DNA of 64,000 nt from Nonomuraea jiangxiensis (GTDB lineage Bacteria; Actinomycetota; Actinomycetes; Streptosporangiales; Streptosporangiaceae), in the NCBI RefSeq assembly GCF_900099965.1, contig NZ_FNDJ01000017.1:124001-188000 (forward strand), read 5' to 3'. This document shows, piece after piece, positions 56,669 to 64,000 of this stretch. Position 1 is the first letter of the stretch. Each line of letters opens with the position of its first letter. A program made the position numbers and the translations under genes. The notes beneath the pieces were generated by a model, which did not search any database, was not told the origin of the DNA, and saw only the letters and a list, made by a program, of their open reading frames with translations.

Positions 56669-58627
56669 ATGACGTCTAAGCAGGTCAAGCCCCGTTTCGG
56701 CGCCGTACGCACTGCCTCGGGGGCCGTGCGTCCGCTGTCCGGGGTGCGCATCACCGGCGGATTGCTGCACCACTGGCAGCGCCGGAACAGCCTGGCCACG
56801 ATCCCGCACACGATCGGGCAACTGCGCGCCGCGGGCAACGTCACGAACCTGAGCCGCCTCCTGGACCAGGACCCCGCTCCCTACCGGGGCCGCTACCCGT
56901 TCCTGGACACCGATCTGTACAAGACCCTCGAAGGACTGGCGTACGAACTCGGCGACGACCCCGCCCAGAAGCCGGCCAGGGAGTTCTTCGAGGAGGTCGT
57001 CGGCCTGCTGGAGCGGGTGCAGGCCGAGGACGGCTACCTCAACTCCTACTTCCAGGACCCGGCGGCGACCAAACGGCCGTGGGAGGACCCGGCCTGGGGC
57101 CACGAGCTCTACACCCTGGGCCACCTCGTCCAGGCCGCCGTCGCCGCCGGCCGGCGGATGGGCGACGACCGGCTGCTCCGCGTGGCCAGGCGCTTCGCCG
57201 ACCTGGTGGTCCGCACGTTCGCCGCGGACGGCGTGTGCGGGCATCCCGAGGTGGAGATGGCGCTGGTCGAGCTGTACCGGGAGACCGGCGAGCGGGCCTA
57301 CCTCGACCTGGCGGCGACGTTCGTGGACCGCCGCGGCACGGGCCGGCTCAGGCACAGCATCTTCGCCGGCGACTACTTCCAGGACCACGTCCCGTTCCGG
57401 GAGCTGGAGTCGGTGACCGGGCACGCGGTGCGGATGGCGTACCTGGCGGCGGGCGCCGCCGACGTGTTCCTGGAGAACGGCGACCGCTCGCTCCTGGAGA
57501 CGCTGGAGCGGCTCTGGGACGACATGGTGGCGACCAAGCTGTACATCACCGGCGGGCTCGGCAGCCGCCACGCGGACGAGGCCATCGGCGACCGGTACGA
57601 GCTGCCGCCGGAGCGCGCCTACAACGAGACCTGCGCCGCCATCGCCCTCATGCAGTGGGCGTGGCGGATGTTCCTGGCCACCGGCGGCGCCCCCTACCTC
57701 GACGTGTTCGAGCGGGTGCTCTACAACGCCTACGCCGTGGGCCTGTCGGCGGACGGCACGGCGTTCTTCTACGACAACCCGCTGCAGCGCCGCCCCGACC
57801 ACCGGCAGCGCAGCGGCGCGGAGCCGGACGGGGAGCCGCTGCGCCGCGCCTGGTTCGGCTGCGCCTGCTGCCCGCCGAACATCGTGCGCTGGACGGCCCA
57901 GCTCGCCGACTACGTGGCGGCCGAGCGGGACGGCGCCGTGCTGGTCGGCCTGTACACCCCGGCCACGATCGAGACGGCCGAGCTGGACCTGGCGATGGAG
58001 ACCTCCTACCCGTGGGACGGCGAGGTGCGCCTGACGATCGAACGGGCGCCGGACGGCCCGTACGGGCTGGCGCTGCGGGTGCCCGGCTGGGCCCGCGGGG
58101 CGACGGTCACCGTCAACGGCGAGCGCCAGGACGTGACGGCCGCCGCCGGCTGGATCACCTTGGAGCGGCGCTGGACGGCCGGCGACACGGTCGTCCTCAT
58201 CCTGCCCATGCCGGTCCGGGCGCACGGTTCGCACCCCTACCTCGACGCTACCCGGGGCACGGTCAGCCTGGCCCGCGGCCCGCTGGTCTACTGCGTCGAG
58301 CAGCAGGACAGCCCGGCCGCCGCCGTGGACGACCTGCTCGTCGCGGTGCCGGACATCGCCGTCGCGCGCACCGGCGGGCTCGACACGCGGCAGGCCCCCG
58401 AGGCGGTCCGTACGGCGTTCGGGGAGGCCGTCGTGCTGCACGTGGAGGCCGCCGCGGCGCCCCCTCCGCCCGCCGAGCTCTATCCCAGCATCCCTCCGGA
58501 GCAGCCGCTCGAAGAGGCGCTCCCGGAGGCGAGGGTGGCCACGACCTTCGTCCCCTACTTCCTCTGGGGCAACCGCGGCCCCGAAGCCATGCGGGTCTGG
58601 GTCAGGACCATGACCCCCCGGAACTGA
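56669..58627 (+). CDS. Intracellular GH127 beta-L-arabinofuranosidase
   Basis: A 652-aa glycoside hydrolase of the HypBA1/DUF1680 family that removes L-arabinofuranose from beta-linked arabino-oligosaccharides, as found on hydroxyproline-rich plant glycoproteins. The active site of HypBA1 can be mapped residue by residue: zinc ligands Glu338, Cys340, Cys417 and Cys418 correspond to Glu320 and Cys322 (YNETCAAIA) and Cys400-Cys401 (FGCACCPPN), and the acid/base Glu322 to Glu304 (RHADEAIGDRYELPPERAYNE), all with identical spacing within the first block. There is no signal peptide, so the substrate must be imported. It heads the operon with a peptide-type ABC importer 15 bases downstream. ATG 56669 has GGGAAGGG immediately upstream. 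Confidence 0.92.
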   Translation: MTSKQVKPRFGAVRTASGAVRPLSGVRITGGLLHHWQRRNSLATIPHTIGQLRAAGNVTNLSRLLDQDPAPYRGRYPFLDTDLYKTLEGLAYELGDDPAQKPAREFFEEVVGLLERVQAEDGYLNSYFQDPAATKRPWEDPAWGHELYTLGHLVQAAVAAGRRMGDDRLLRVARRFADLVVRTFAADGVCGHPEVEMALVELYRETGERAYLDLAATFVDRRGTGRLRHSIFAGDYFQDHVPFRELESVTGHAVRMAYLAAGAADVFLENGDRSLLETLERLWDDMVATKLYITGGLGSRHADEAIGDRYELPPERAYNETCAAIALMQWAWRMFLATGGAPYLDVFERVLYNAYAVGLSADGTAFFYDNPLQRRPDHRQRSGAEPDGEPLRRAWFGCACCPPNIVRWTAQLADYVAAERDGAVLVGLYTPATIETAELDLAMETSYPWDGEVRLTIERAPDGPYGLALRVPGWARGATVTVNGERQDVTAAAGWITLERRWTAGDTVVLILPMPVRAHGSHPYLDATRGTVSLARGPLVYCVEQQDSPAAAVDDLLVAVPDIAVARTGGLDTRQAPEAVRTAFGEAVVLHVEAAAAPPPPAELYPSIPPEQPLEEALPEARVATTFVPYFLWGNRGPEAMRVWVRTMTPRN

Positions 58628-58642
58628 TCGAAAGAAGGCGAC

Positions 58643-60331
58643 ATGAGGAGATCGGCGGCGTTCGCGAGCGTCACCATGACCGCCGTACTGGCACTCACCG
58701 CGTGCGGCGGGGGCGGTGGCGCGGGACCCGGCTCCGGCGGCGGCCCGGGCGGCCCGTCGGGGACCGCGGCCAAGGGCGGGACCGTGCACTTCCTGAGCAA
58801 CGCGGACTTCTCCCACCTGGACCCGGCCCGCGGGTGGGACGGCGGCGTGAACAACTTCTACCGGCTCATCTACCGGGGCCTGACGACGGTCGGGGCCGGC
58901 CCCGGCGCGGAGAGCACGAAGGTCGTGCCCGACCTGGCCACGGACACCGGCAAACCGTCCGCGGACCACAAGACGTGGACCTACACGCTCAAGGACGGCA
59001 TCTTCTTCGAGGACGGCACGCCGATCACGAGCGAGGCGGTCAAGTTCGGGTTCTCCCGGTCGTTCGATCCGGAGGCCGGCATCGGCTCGCCCTACGCCAA
59101 GCTGCTGCTGGAAGCGCCGAAGGACTACAAGGGCCCGTATCTGTCCGGCGATCTCAACACGATCGAGACGCCCGATGACAAGACGGTCGTCTTCCATCTG
59201 AAGAAGTCGTTCCCGGACTTCCCGAGCGCGCTGACGCTGCCGAACTTCGTCCCGTTCCCGAAGGGCACCGGGGCGGCGGCCGCGTTCGACACCAAGCCGA
59301 TCGCCAGCGGGCCGTACAAGGTGGCGAGCTACCAGCACGGCTCCTCCCTCAAGCTGGTACGCAATCCGTACTGGAAGCCGGAGAGCGACCCCGTGCGGGC
59401 GGCCAAGCCGGACGCCTGGGAGTGGACGTTCGGCGTGGACGAGGCCACCATCGACGAGCGCATGCTGGCCGGGCAGGGCACGGACGGCGACGCGATCATG
59501 GGCATCATCCAGAGCTCCACCGTGGCGCGGGCGCAGGCGCCGCAGGTCAAGTCGCGCTCACTGAGCGGGCTGACCGGCTGCACCACGTACATGTCCCTGA
59601 ACACGACCAAGAAGCCCCTGGACGACCTGCGGGTCCGCCAGGCGATCAACTACGCGGTGGACAAGGACACCGTGGTCACGGCGCAGGGCGGCTCGGCGCT
59701 GTCCGCCAAGGCCACCGCGATCCAGCCGCCGACGATCGCGGGGCGGGTGGAGTACGACCCGTATCCGCACAACGTCGAGACCGCCAAGAAGCTGCTGGCC
59801 GAGGCGGGCCTGTCGGGCGGGTTCTCCCTCACCCTCGACGCCCGCAACGACCCCAAGATGCAGGCGATCGCGGTGGCGATCCAGGAGGCGCTCAAGCAGG
59901 TGAACATCGACCTGAAGATCAAGGTCGTCGACGTCTCCACGTTCTACGAGGTGATCGCCACTCCGGCGCAGCAGAACGACGCCGCCGTCACCGGCTGGTG
60001 CCCGGACTGGGCGTCCGGGGCGACGTTCCTGCCACCGCTGTTCGACGGGCGGACCATCGTCGACAAGGGCAACCAGAACCTGGCGCAGATCAACGACAAG
60101 GCGATCAACGAGCGCATCGACGAGATCGCGGCCATGCCCGACGTGGAGCAGGCCAACGCCGCCTACGGCGAGCTGGACAAGCAGATCATGGAGCAGGCCC
60201 CGATCGTGCCGCTCACCTACGAGAAGCACTTCACGATCGCCGGCTCGAACATCGCGGGCGCCTACCTGTCCGACTCGTTCTCCGGTGCCATCGACCTGAT
60301 CTCGGTCGGCCTGGCGGATCCGAAGAAGTAG
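58643..60331 (+). CDS. ABC importer substrate-binding lipoprotein, family 5 (peptide/oligosaccharide type)
   Basis: A 562-aa lipoprotein with lipobox LALTAC (lipidated Cys21) and a Gly-rich spacer. The SBP_bac_5 fold shows HFLSNADFSHLDPARGWDGGVNNFYRLIYRGLTTV, DLATDTGKPSADHKTWTYTLKDGIFFEDGTPITSEAVKFGFSRSFDP, KPIASGPYKVASYQHGSSLKLVRNPYW and TTKKPLDDLRVRQAINYAVDKDTVV. The family binds di- or oligopeptides and in some cases oligosaccharides or glycopeptides, fitting the GH127 gene before it and the peptidase gene after the transporter. AAAGAAGG precedes ATG 58643. Confidence 0.93.
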   Translation: MRRSAAFASVTMTAVLALTACGGGGGAGPGSGGGPGGPSGTAAKGGTVHFLSNADFSHLDPARGWDGGVNNFYRLIYRGLTTVGAGPGAESTKVVPDLATDTGKPSADHKTWTYTLKDGIFFEDGTPITSEAVKFGFSRSFDPEAGIGSPYAKLLLEAPKDYKGPYLSGDLNTIETPDDKTVVFHLKKSFPDFPSALTLPNFVPFPKGTGAAAAFDTKPIASGPYKVASYQHGSSLKLVRNPYWKPESDPVRAAKPDAWEWTFGVDEATIDERMLAGQGTDGDAIMGIIQSSTVARAQAPQVKSRSLSGLTGCTTYMSLNTTKKPLDDLRVRQAINYAVDKDTVVTAQGGSALSAKATAIQPPTIAGRVEYDPYPHNVETAKKLLAEAGLSGGFSLTLDARNDPKMQAIAVAIQEALKQVNIDLKIKVVDVSTFYEVIATPAQQNDAAVTGWCPDWASGATFLPPLFDGRTIVDKGNQNLAQINDKAINERIDEIAAMPDVEQANAAYGELDKQIMEQAPIVPLTYEKHFTIAGSNIAGAYLSDSFSGAIDLISVGLADPKK

Positions 60332-61261
60332 ATGACCGTCGTAGCTCAGGCAGAGGTGGCGGCCCCGCCCGCCACCTCGGGCCGCCGGATCGCGGGCGTG
60401 CTGCTGCACGACAAGGGCGCCGTCATCAGCGCCGCGTTCCTGGCGCTGATCGTGCTCATGGCGATCTGCGCGCCGCTGATCAGCGCGATCACCGGCCACG
60501 GCCCGAACGACTTCGATCCCGCCGCGATCGACACCGACCTCGGCGGCCTGCCCCGCGGGGCGCTGGGCGGCATCGGCGCCGAGCACCTGCTGGGCGTCGA
60601 ACCGCAGAACGGCCGCGACATCCTGGCGCGCGTCGCCTACGGGGCACGCCTGTCGCTGCTCATCGCGGCCGCGGCCACGGTGGTGACGACCCTGCTGGGC
60701 GTGGTGCTCGGCATGCTGGCCGGGTTCTACCGGGGCTGGGTGGACCAGGTGATCTGCCGGGTCATGGACTTCCTGATGGCCTTCCCCGCGCTCATCTTCA
60801 TGATCGCGATCCTGTCCTCGCTGCCGCAGGGCAACAGGCCGGTGCTGCTGGTCGCGGTGATCAGCGGGTTCGGCTGGCCGTACCTGGCCCGGGTGGTGCG
60901 CGGGCAGACGATGACCCTGGTCAACCGGGAGTTCGTGGAGGCCGCGCGGGCCTCCGGCGCGTCCACGGGGGCACTGGTGTTCAAGGAGATCCTGCCGAAC
61001 CTGCGCGGCTCCCTGATCGTCATGACCACCCTGGCCGTGCCCGGATACGTCGGCACCGAGGCGGGCCTGTCCTTCCTCGGGGTGGGCGTGACGCCGCCGA
61101 CGCCGTCGTGGGGCCAGATGATCGCCGCTTCGGTCGGCTGGTACGCCGTCGACCCGATGTACTTCGTGATCCCCGGCGCCTTCCTGTTCGCGACCGTGCT
61201 GTCGCTGACCGTGCTCGGCGACCGGCTGCGCGCCGCCCTCGACGCGGGGGACGCCTCATGA
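60332..61261 (+). CDS. ABC importer permease, DppC/OppC type
   Basis: A 309-aa membrane protein. The N-terminal OppC-like leader and first span (AAFLALIVLMAICAPLISAI) precede a periplasmic loop (GAEHLLGVEPQNGRDILARVAYGARLSLLIA) and the permease core with the coupling loop LVNREFVEAARASGASTGALVFKEILPN and GTEAGLSFLGVGVTPPTPSWGQMI. It starts at the base after the binding-protein stop, so the genes are translationally coupled. The C-type permease precedes the B-type, the reverse of the usual dpp order. Confidence 0.92.
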   Translation: MTVVAQAEVAAPPATSGRRIAGVLLHDKGAVISAAFLALIVLMAICAPLISAITGHGPNDFDPAAIDTDLGGLPRGALGGIGAEHLLGVEPQNGRDILARVAYGARLSLLIAAAATVVTTLLGVVLGMLAGFYRGWVDQVICRVMDFLMAFPALIFMIAILSSLPQGNRPVLLVAVISGFGWPYLARVVRGQTMTLVNREFVEAARASGASTGALVFKEILPNLRGSLIVMTTLAVPGYVGTEAGLSFLGVGVTPPTPSWGQMIAASVGWYAVDPMYFVIPGAFLFATVLSLTVLGDRLRAALDAGDAS

Positions 61262-62256
61262 TGGCGCGTTACCTGGCCGGACGGCTGGCCGGGATGGTGC
61301 TCATCCTCTTCCTGGTGTGCCTGTTCACGTTCCTCATCTTTTTCACGCTGTCGCCGGACCCGGCGGTGCTGATCTGCGGCAAGACGTGCACCCCGGACCG
61401 CATCGACCAGATCCGCGGCGTGCTCGGCCTGGACCAGCCGTTCCTGACGCAGTTCTTCGGCTTCCTCGGCGGGATCTTCGCCGGGCGGGACTACGGCCAG
61501 GGCGCGAACCTGGTGCACTGCGCGGCCCCGTGCCTGGGCTACAGCTTCCAGACCAACCAGTCCGTGTGGGACATGGTGGTCGAGCGGCTGCCGGTCAGCG
61601 CCACCCTGGCGATCGGCGCGGCCGTGCTGTGGCTGCTGTTCGGCATCGCCGCCGGGCTGCTCAGCGCGGTCAAGGAGGGCACCTGGTGGGACCGCGCCGG
61701 GATGGGGCTGGCGCTCGGCGGCTCCAGCATCCCCAACTACGTGCTGGCGCTGGCGCTGCAGTACGTGCTGGTGGTGCAGTTGCAGGTGCTGCCGTTCCCG
61801 CAGGCCGTGGCGTTCGGCGATGACCCGGTGCTGTGGTTCGAGTCGTACCTGATGCCGTGGATCGTGCTGGCCGCCGGCTACGCCTGCCTGTACGCCCGGC
61901 TGACCAGGGCGAACGTGATCGACACGCTGGCGGAGAACTTCATGCGCACGGCCCGGGCCAAGGGCCTGAGCCCGGTGCTGACCATGCGCAGGCACGCCCT
62001 GCGCCCGGCGCTGACGCCGATCACCACGATCTTCGGGATGGACTTCGCCGCGCTGCTCGGCGGCGCGCTGATCACCGAGAAGGTCTTCGGGCTGAACGGG
62101 GTGGGCAAGATGGCCGCCGACTCGATCGCCAAGAACGACCAGCCGGTGATCATGGCGGTGACGCTGCTGGCGGCGTTCTTCGTGGTGGTCGGGAACCTGG
62201 TGGTGGACCTCGTCTACACGGCGCTGGACCCGAGAGTGAGGATCACGGCGAAATGA
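61258..62256 (+). CDS. ABC importer permease, DppB/OppB type
   Basis: A 332-aa partner permease. It shows the DppB N-terminus (YLAGRLAGMVLILFLVCLFTFLIFF), the large external loop with two Cys pairs (LICGKTCTPDRI and HCAAPCLGY), and the EAA-type coupling loop YARLTRANVIDTLAENFMRTARAKGLSPVLTMRRHALRPALTPI followed by GALITEKVFGLNGVGKMAADSI. ATG 61258 overlaps the previous stop (ATGA); a second ATG follows directly. The cysteine-bearing loop is longer than in enteric DppB and is common in actinobacterial versions. Confidence 0.92.
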   Translation: MMARYLAGRLAGMVLILFLVCLFTFLIFFTLSPDPAVLICGKTCTPDRIDQIRGVLGLDQPFLTQFFGFLGGIFAGRDYGQGANLVHCAAPCLGYSFQTNQSVWDMVVERLPVSATLAIGAAVLWLLFGIAAGLLSAVKEGTWWDRAGMGLALGGSSIPNYVLALALQYVLVVQLQVLPFPQAVAFGDDPVLWFESYLMPWIVLAAGYACLYARLTRANVIDTLAENFMRTARAKGLSPVLTMRRHALRPALTPITTIFGMDFAALLGGALITEKVFGLNGVGKMAADSIAKNDQPVIMAVTLLAAFFVVVGNLVVDLVYTALDPRVRITAK

Positions 62257-63065
62257 GCGAGCTGCTGATCGTTGAGGACCTCACCGTCACCTTCCCCACC
62301 ACGCGCGGCCCGGTGGACGTGGTCAAGGGCGTCTCCTTCACGGTCGGGCGGGACGACACCGTCGGGATCGTCGGCGAGTCGGGCTCCGGCAAGTCGATGA
62401 CCAGCCTGGCGATCATGGGGCTGCTGCCCAGGGGCGCCAGGACCAGCGGCAGCATCCGGCTGGACGGGGCCGAGCTGCTCGGCGCCGCCGACCGGGACCT
62501 GCGCAGGCTGCGCGGTGACCGGATGTCGATGATCTTCCAGGACCCGTTGTCGTCGCTGAACCCGTACTATCCGGTCGGCCTGCAGATCGAGGAGGTCTAC
62601 CGGGCTCACCGCGGCCGCTCGCGCAGGGCGGCCCGCGAGGTCGCGATCGCGGCCCTGGAGCAGGTGGGGCTGCCGGACGCCGGGCGGCGCGCGGACCACT
62701 ACCCGCACCAGTTCTCCGGCGGGCAGCGGCAGCGCATCATGATCGCGATGGCGCTGGTGTGCTCGCCCGCGCTGCTCATCGCCGACGAGCCGACGACGGC
62801 GCTGGACGTGACCGTGCAGGCGCAGATCCTGCGCCTGCTGGCCGACCTGCGGCGGCAGAGCGGCACCGGGATGATCTTTATCACCCACGACCTGGCCGTG
62901 ATCAGCTCGATCGCCACCCGGGTGCTGGTGATGCGCCGCGGCGAGCAGGTCGAGTACGGGACCGCCGAGCAGGTCTTCGCCGAGCCGCGCCACGACTACA
63001 CCCGGATGCTGCTGGAGAGCATCCCGCGCATCGACGATCCCACGAACGACGGGGTGAGCGCATGA
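62253..63065 (+). CDS. ABC importer ATPase, DppD/OppD type
   Basis: A 270-aa nucleotide-binding subunit: Walker A GESGSGKS, Q-loop FQDPLSSLNPYYPVG, signature FSGGQRQRIMIAMALVCSPALLIADEPTTALDVTVQAQIL and switch THDLAVI. The usual OppD C-terminal cysteine cluster is absent: it stops soon after HDYTRMLLESIPRIDDP, about 50 residues shorter than enteric OppD. ATG overlaps the preceding stop (ATGA, 62253-62256). Confidence 0.92.
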   Translation: MSELLIVEDLTVTFPTTRGPVDVVKGVSFTVGRDDTVGIVGESGSGKSMTSLAIMGLLPRGARTSGSIRLDGAELLGAADRDLRRLRGDRMSMIFQDPLSSLNPYYPVGLQIEEVYRAHRGRSRRAAREVAIAALEQVGLPDAGRRADHYPHQFSGGQRQRIMIAMALVCSPALLIADEPTTALDVTVQAQILRLLADLRRQSGTGMIFITHDLAVISSIATRVLVMRRGEQVEYGTAEQVFAEPRHDYTRMLLESIPRIDDPTNDGVSA

Positions 63066-63877
63066 CCGATCTGCTGCGCGCGAAGGAGCTGACCAAGCAC
63101 TTCGTCACCCGCGGCCCGCTGGGCGCGAGGACGGAGTTCACCGCGGTGGACCGGGTCAGCTTCGAGGTAGGGCTGGGCGAGACGCTGGCGGTCGTCGGCG
63201 AGTCGGGCTCCGGCAAGTCGACGACCGCCCGCATGGCGGCCAAGCTGATGGACCCGAGCGAGGGCACGCTGGAGTTCGACGGCGCGGACGTCACCCACGC
63301 CAAGGGCCCGGAGCTGGCCCGCTTCCGCGCCAACGTCCAGGTCGTCTTCCAGGACCCGTTCTCCTCGCTCAACCCCCGGCACACCGTCGAGCGCATTCTC
63401 ATGGCGCCGCTGGTCTACCAGGGCATCGCGCCCAACGGCAGCCGGCGGGCGCACGCCAAGGAGCTGATGGAGCGGGTCGGGCTGAACCCCGACCACTCGC
63501 TGCGCTATCCCGGCCAGTTCTCCGGCGGGCAGGCGCAGCGCATCGGCATCGCCCGCGCGCTGGCCGTCAACCCGAAGCTGGTGATCTGCGACGAGGCGGT
63601 CTCCGCGCTGGACGTGTCGGTGCAGGCGCAGGTGATCGAGCTGCTGCGGCGGCTGCAGCGCGAGAGCGGCTTCAGCTACATCTTCATCGCCCACGACCTG
63701 GCCGTCGTGCGGCAGATCGCGCACCGGGTCGCGGTGATGAGCAAGGGCAGGATCGTCGAGCTCGGCCCGGTCGAGCAGGTCTTCGACGATCCGCAGGACG
63801 AGTACACGCGGACGCTGCTGGCGGCCATCCCCCGGATCAACCCGGAGTGGGACCGCCGCAGGAGGGAACTGCAATGA
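63062..63877 (+). CDS. ABC importer ATPase, DppF/OppF type
   Basis: A 271-aa second ATPase: Walker A GESGSGKST, Q-loop FQDPFSSLNPRHTVERIL, signature FSGGQAQRIGIARALAVNPKLVICDEAVSALDVSVQAQVIELL, switch AHDLAVV, ending DPQDEYTRTLLAAIPRINPEW. It forms a heterodimer with the DppD-type subunit. ATG overlaps the preceding stop (ATGA, 63062-63065), and its own stop overlaps the next start in the same way, so the importer and the peptidase are one coupled unit. Confidence 0.92.
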   Translation: MTDLLRAKELTKHFVTRGPLGARTEFTAVDRVSFEVGLGETLAVVGESGSGKSTTARMAAKLMDPSEGTLEFDGADVTHAKGPELARFRANVQVVFQDPFSSLNPRHTVERILMAPLVYQGIAPNGSRRAHAKELMERVGLNPDHSLRYPGQFSGGQAQRIGIARALAVNPKLVICDEAVSALDVSVQAQVIELLRRLQRESGFSYIFIAHDLAVVRQIAHRVAVMSKGRIVELGPVEQVFDDPQDEYTRTLLAAIPRINPEWDRRRRELQ

Positions 63878-64000
63878 TCACAGCGAGTTACACGATCCCC
63901 GGGATGCGGGTGCGTGACCACGTCGTGGAGGTGCCGCTCGACTGGTCCGACCCCGGCTCCGGCGCCACGATCTCGGTGTTCGCCCGGGAGCTGGTCGATC
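63874..64000 (+). CDS. Proline iminopeptidase-like alpha/beta hydrolase, N-terminal part
   Basis: The first 42 codons (MITASYTIPGMRVRDHVVEVPLDWSDPGSGATISVFARELVD) match the start of actinobacterial proline iminopeptidases (peptidase S33), in which a 'PGM-x-x-x-D-H-x-x-x-VPLDW' strand precedes the alpha/beta hydrolase core. These release N-terminal proline from peptides in the cytoplasm. The catalytic Ser lies beyond the window. ATG 63874 overlaps the OppF stop (ATGA), so it belongs to the same operon. Confidence 0.75.
   Translation, partial: MITASYTIPGMRVRDHVVEVPLDWSDPGSGATISVFARELVD

Noticed and set aside
55551..63877. Treating the importer next to GH127 as a sugar (CUT1-type) transporter
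   Set aside because: The binding protein, two permeases and two separate ATPases are all of the Dpp/Opp class, and a peptidase gene follows, so peptides or glycopeptides fit better than free sugar.
1..64000. tRNA, rRNA, integrase, transposase or phage genes
   Set aside because: I looked through the gene-free stretches and coding frames and saw no cloverleaf, rRNA-like sequence or recombinase/transposase motifs; a covariance-model scan could still find a small RNA I missed.

Overview
The window is about 72% GC by eye, with GTG and TTG starts, several apparently leaderless genes and almost no intergenic A+T outside promoters. Together with an Otr(A)-type ribosomal protection protein, a HelR-type RNA polymerase ATPase, a Methyltransf_19 protein, an XRE/DUF5753 regulator and many CAZyme or uptake genes, this points to a filamentous actinomycete. 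Something near Nonomuraea or other Streptosporangiales is my guess; this is inferred, not searched. No rRNA, tRNA, CRISPR array or transposase gene was seen.

Layout. 0-9.6 kb: end of an MDR oxidoreductase, a secreted rhamnogalacturonan lyase (PL11), a secreted double-psi-barrel protein, an orphan NarL-type response regulator behind a 34-bp repeat array, a nucleoside hydrolase, and a LacI regulator divergent from a frameshifted GH42 beta-galactosidase. 9.7-21 kb: a group 2 sigma factor, a WS/DGAT acyltransferase, an AlkZ-like gene gutted by an internal deletion, a cysteine desulfurase-like enzyme, an acetolactate synthase-like enzyme, a SulP permease, and a TetR regulator divergent from a frameshifted helR. 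21-37.7 kb: mostly housekeeping and envelope genes (DUF4190, a degenerate M24 protein, MerR, a penicillin-binding protein, PlsC, Nudix, DUF3040, a radical SAM protein, otrA with an upstream leader ORF, GT4, an HtrA-like protease, HNH, SGNH, menF, an IMPACT protein).

37.8-46 kb is a hydantoin or thiohydantoin island. hyuA-hyuB run rightwards and face a leftward operon of a reduced HyuA-like protein, an S-methyl thiohydantoin desulfurase family protein, a 43-residue repeat micro-ORF and a PucR-type regulator. 46.4-51.3 kb holds a three-gene sugar ABC importer and a CoA-transferase/CoA-ester lyase pair controlled by a divergent GntR/FCD regulator. 52-55.5 kb has small regulators and a HAD phosphatase.

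55.5-64 kb is the most coherent catabolic locus: a GntR/UTRA regulator, an intracellular GH127 beta-L-arabinofuranosidase with its zinc and catalytic residues intact, a complete five-gene peptide-type ABC importer joined by ATGA overlaps, and the start of a proline iminopeptidase. I propose that it imports and dismantles arabinosylated (hydroxy)proline-rich plant glycopeptides.

Two themes recur. Three genes between 8 and 21 kb carry reading-frame lesions (a lost CG dinucleotide, a lost C in a C run, a large internal deletion). Short tandem repeats are unusually frequent, including two unrelated 14-bp arrays that each begin at the stop codon of a leftward gene and keep a stop codon in every unit.
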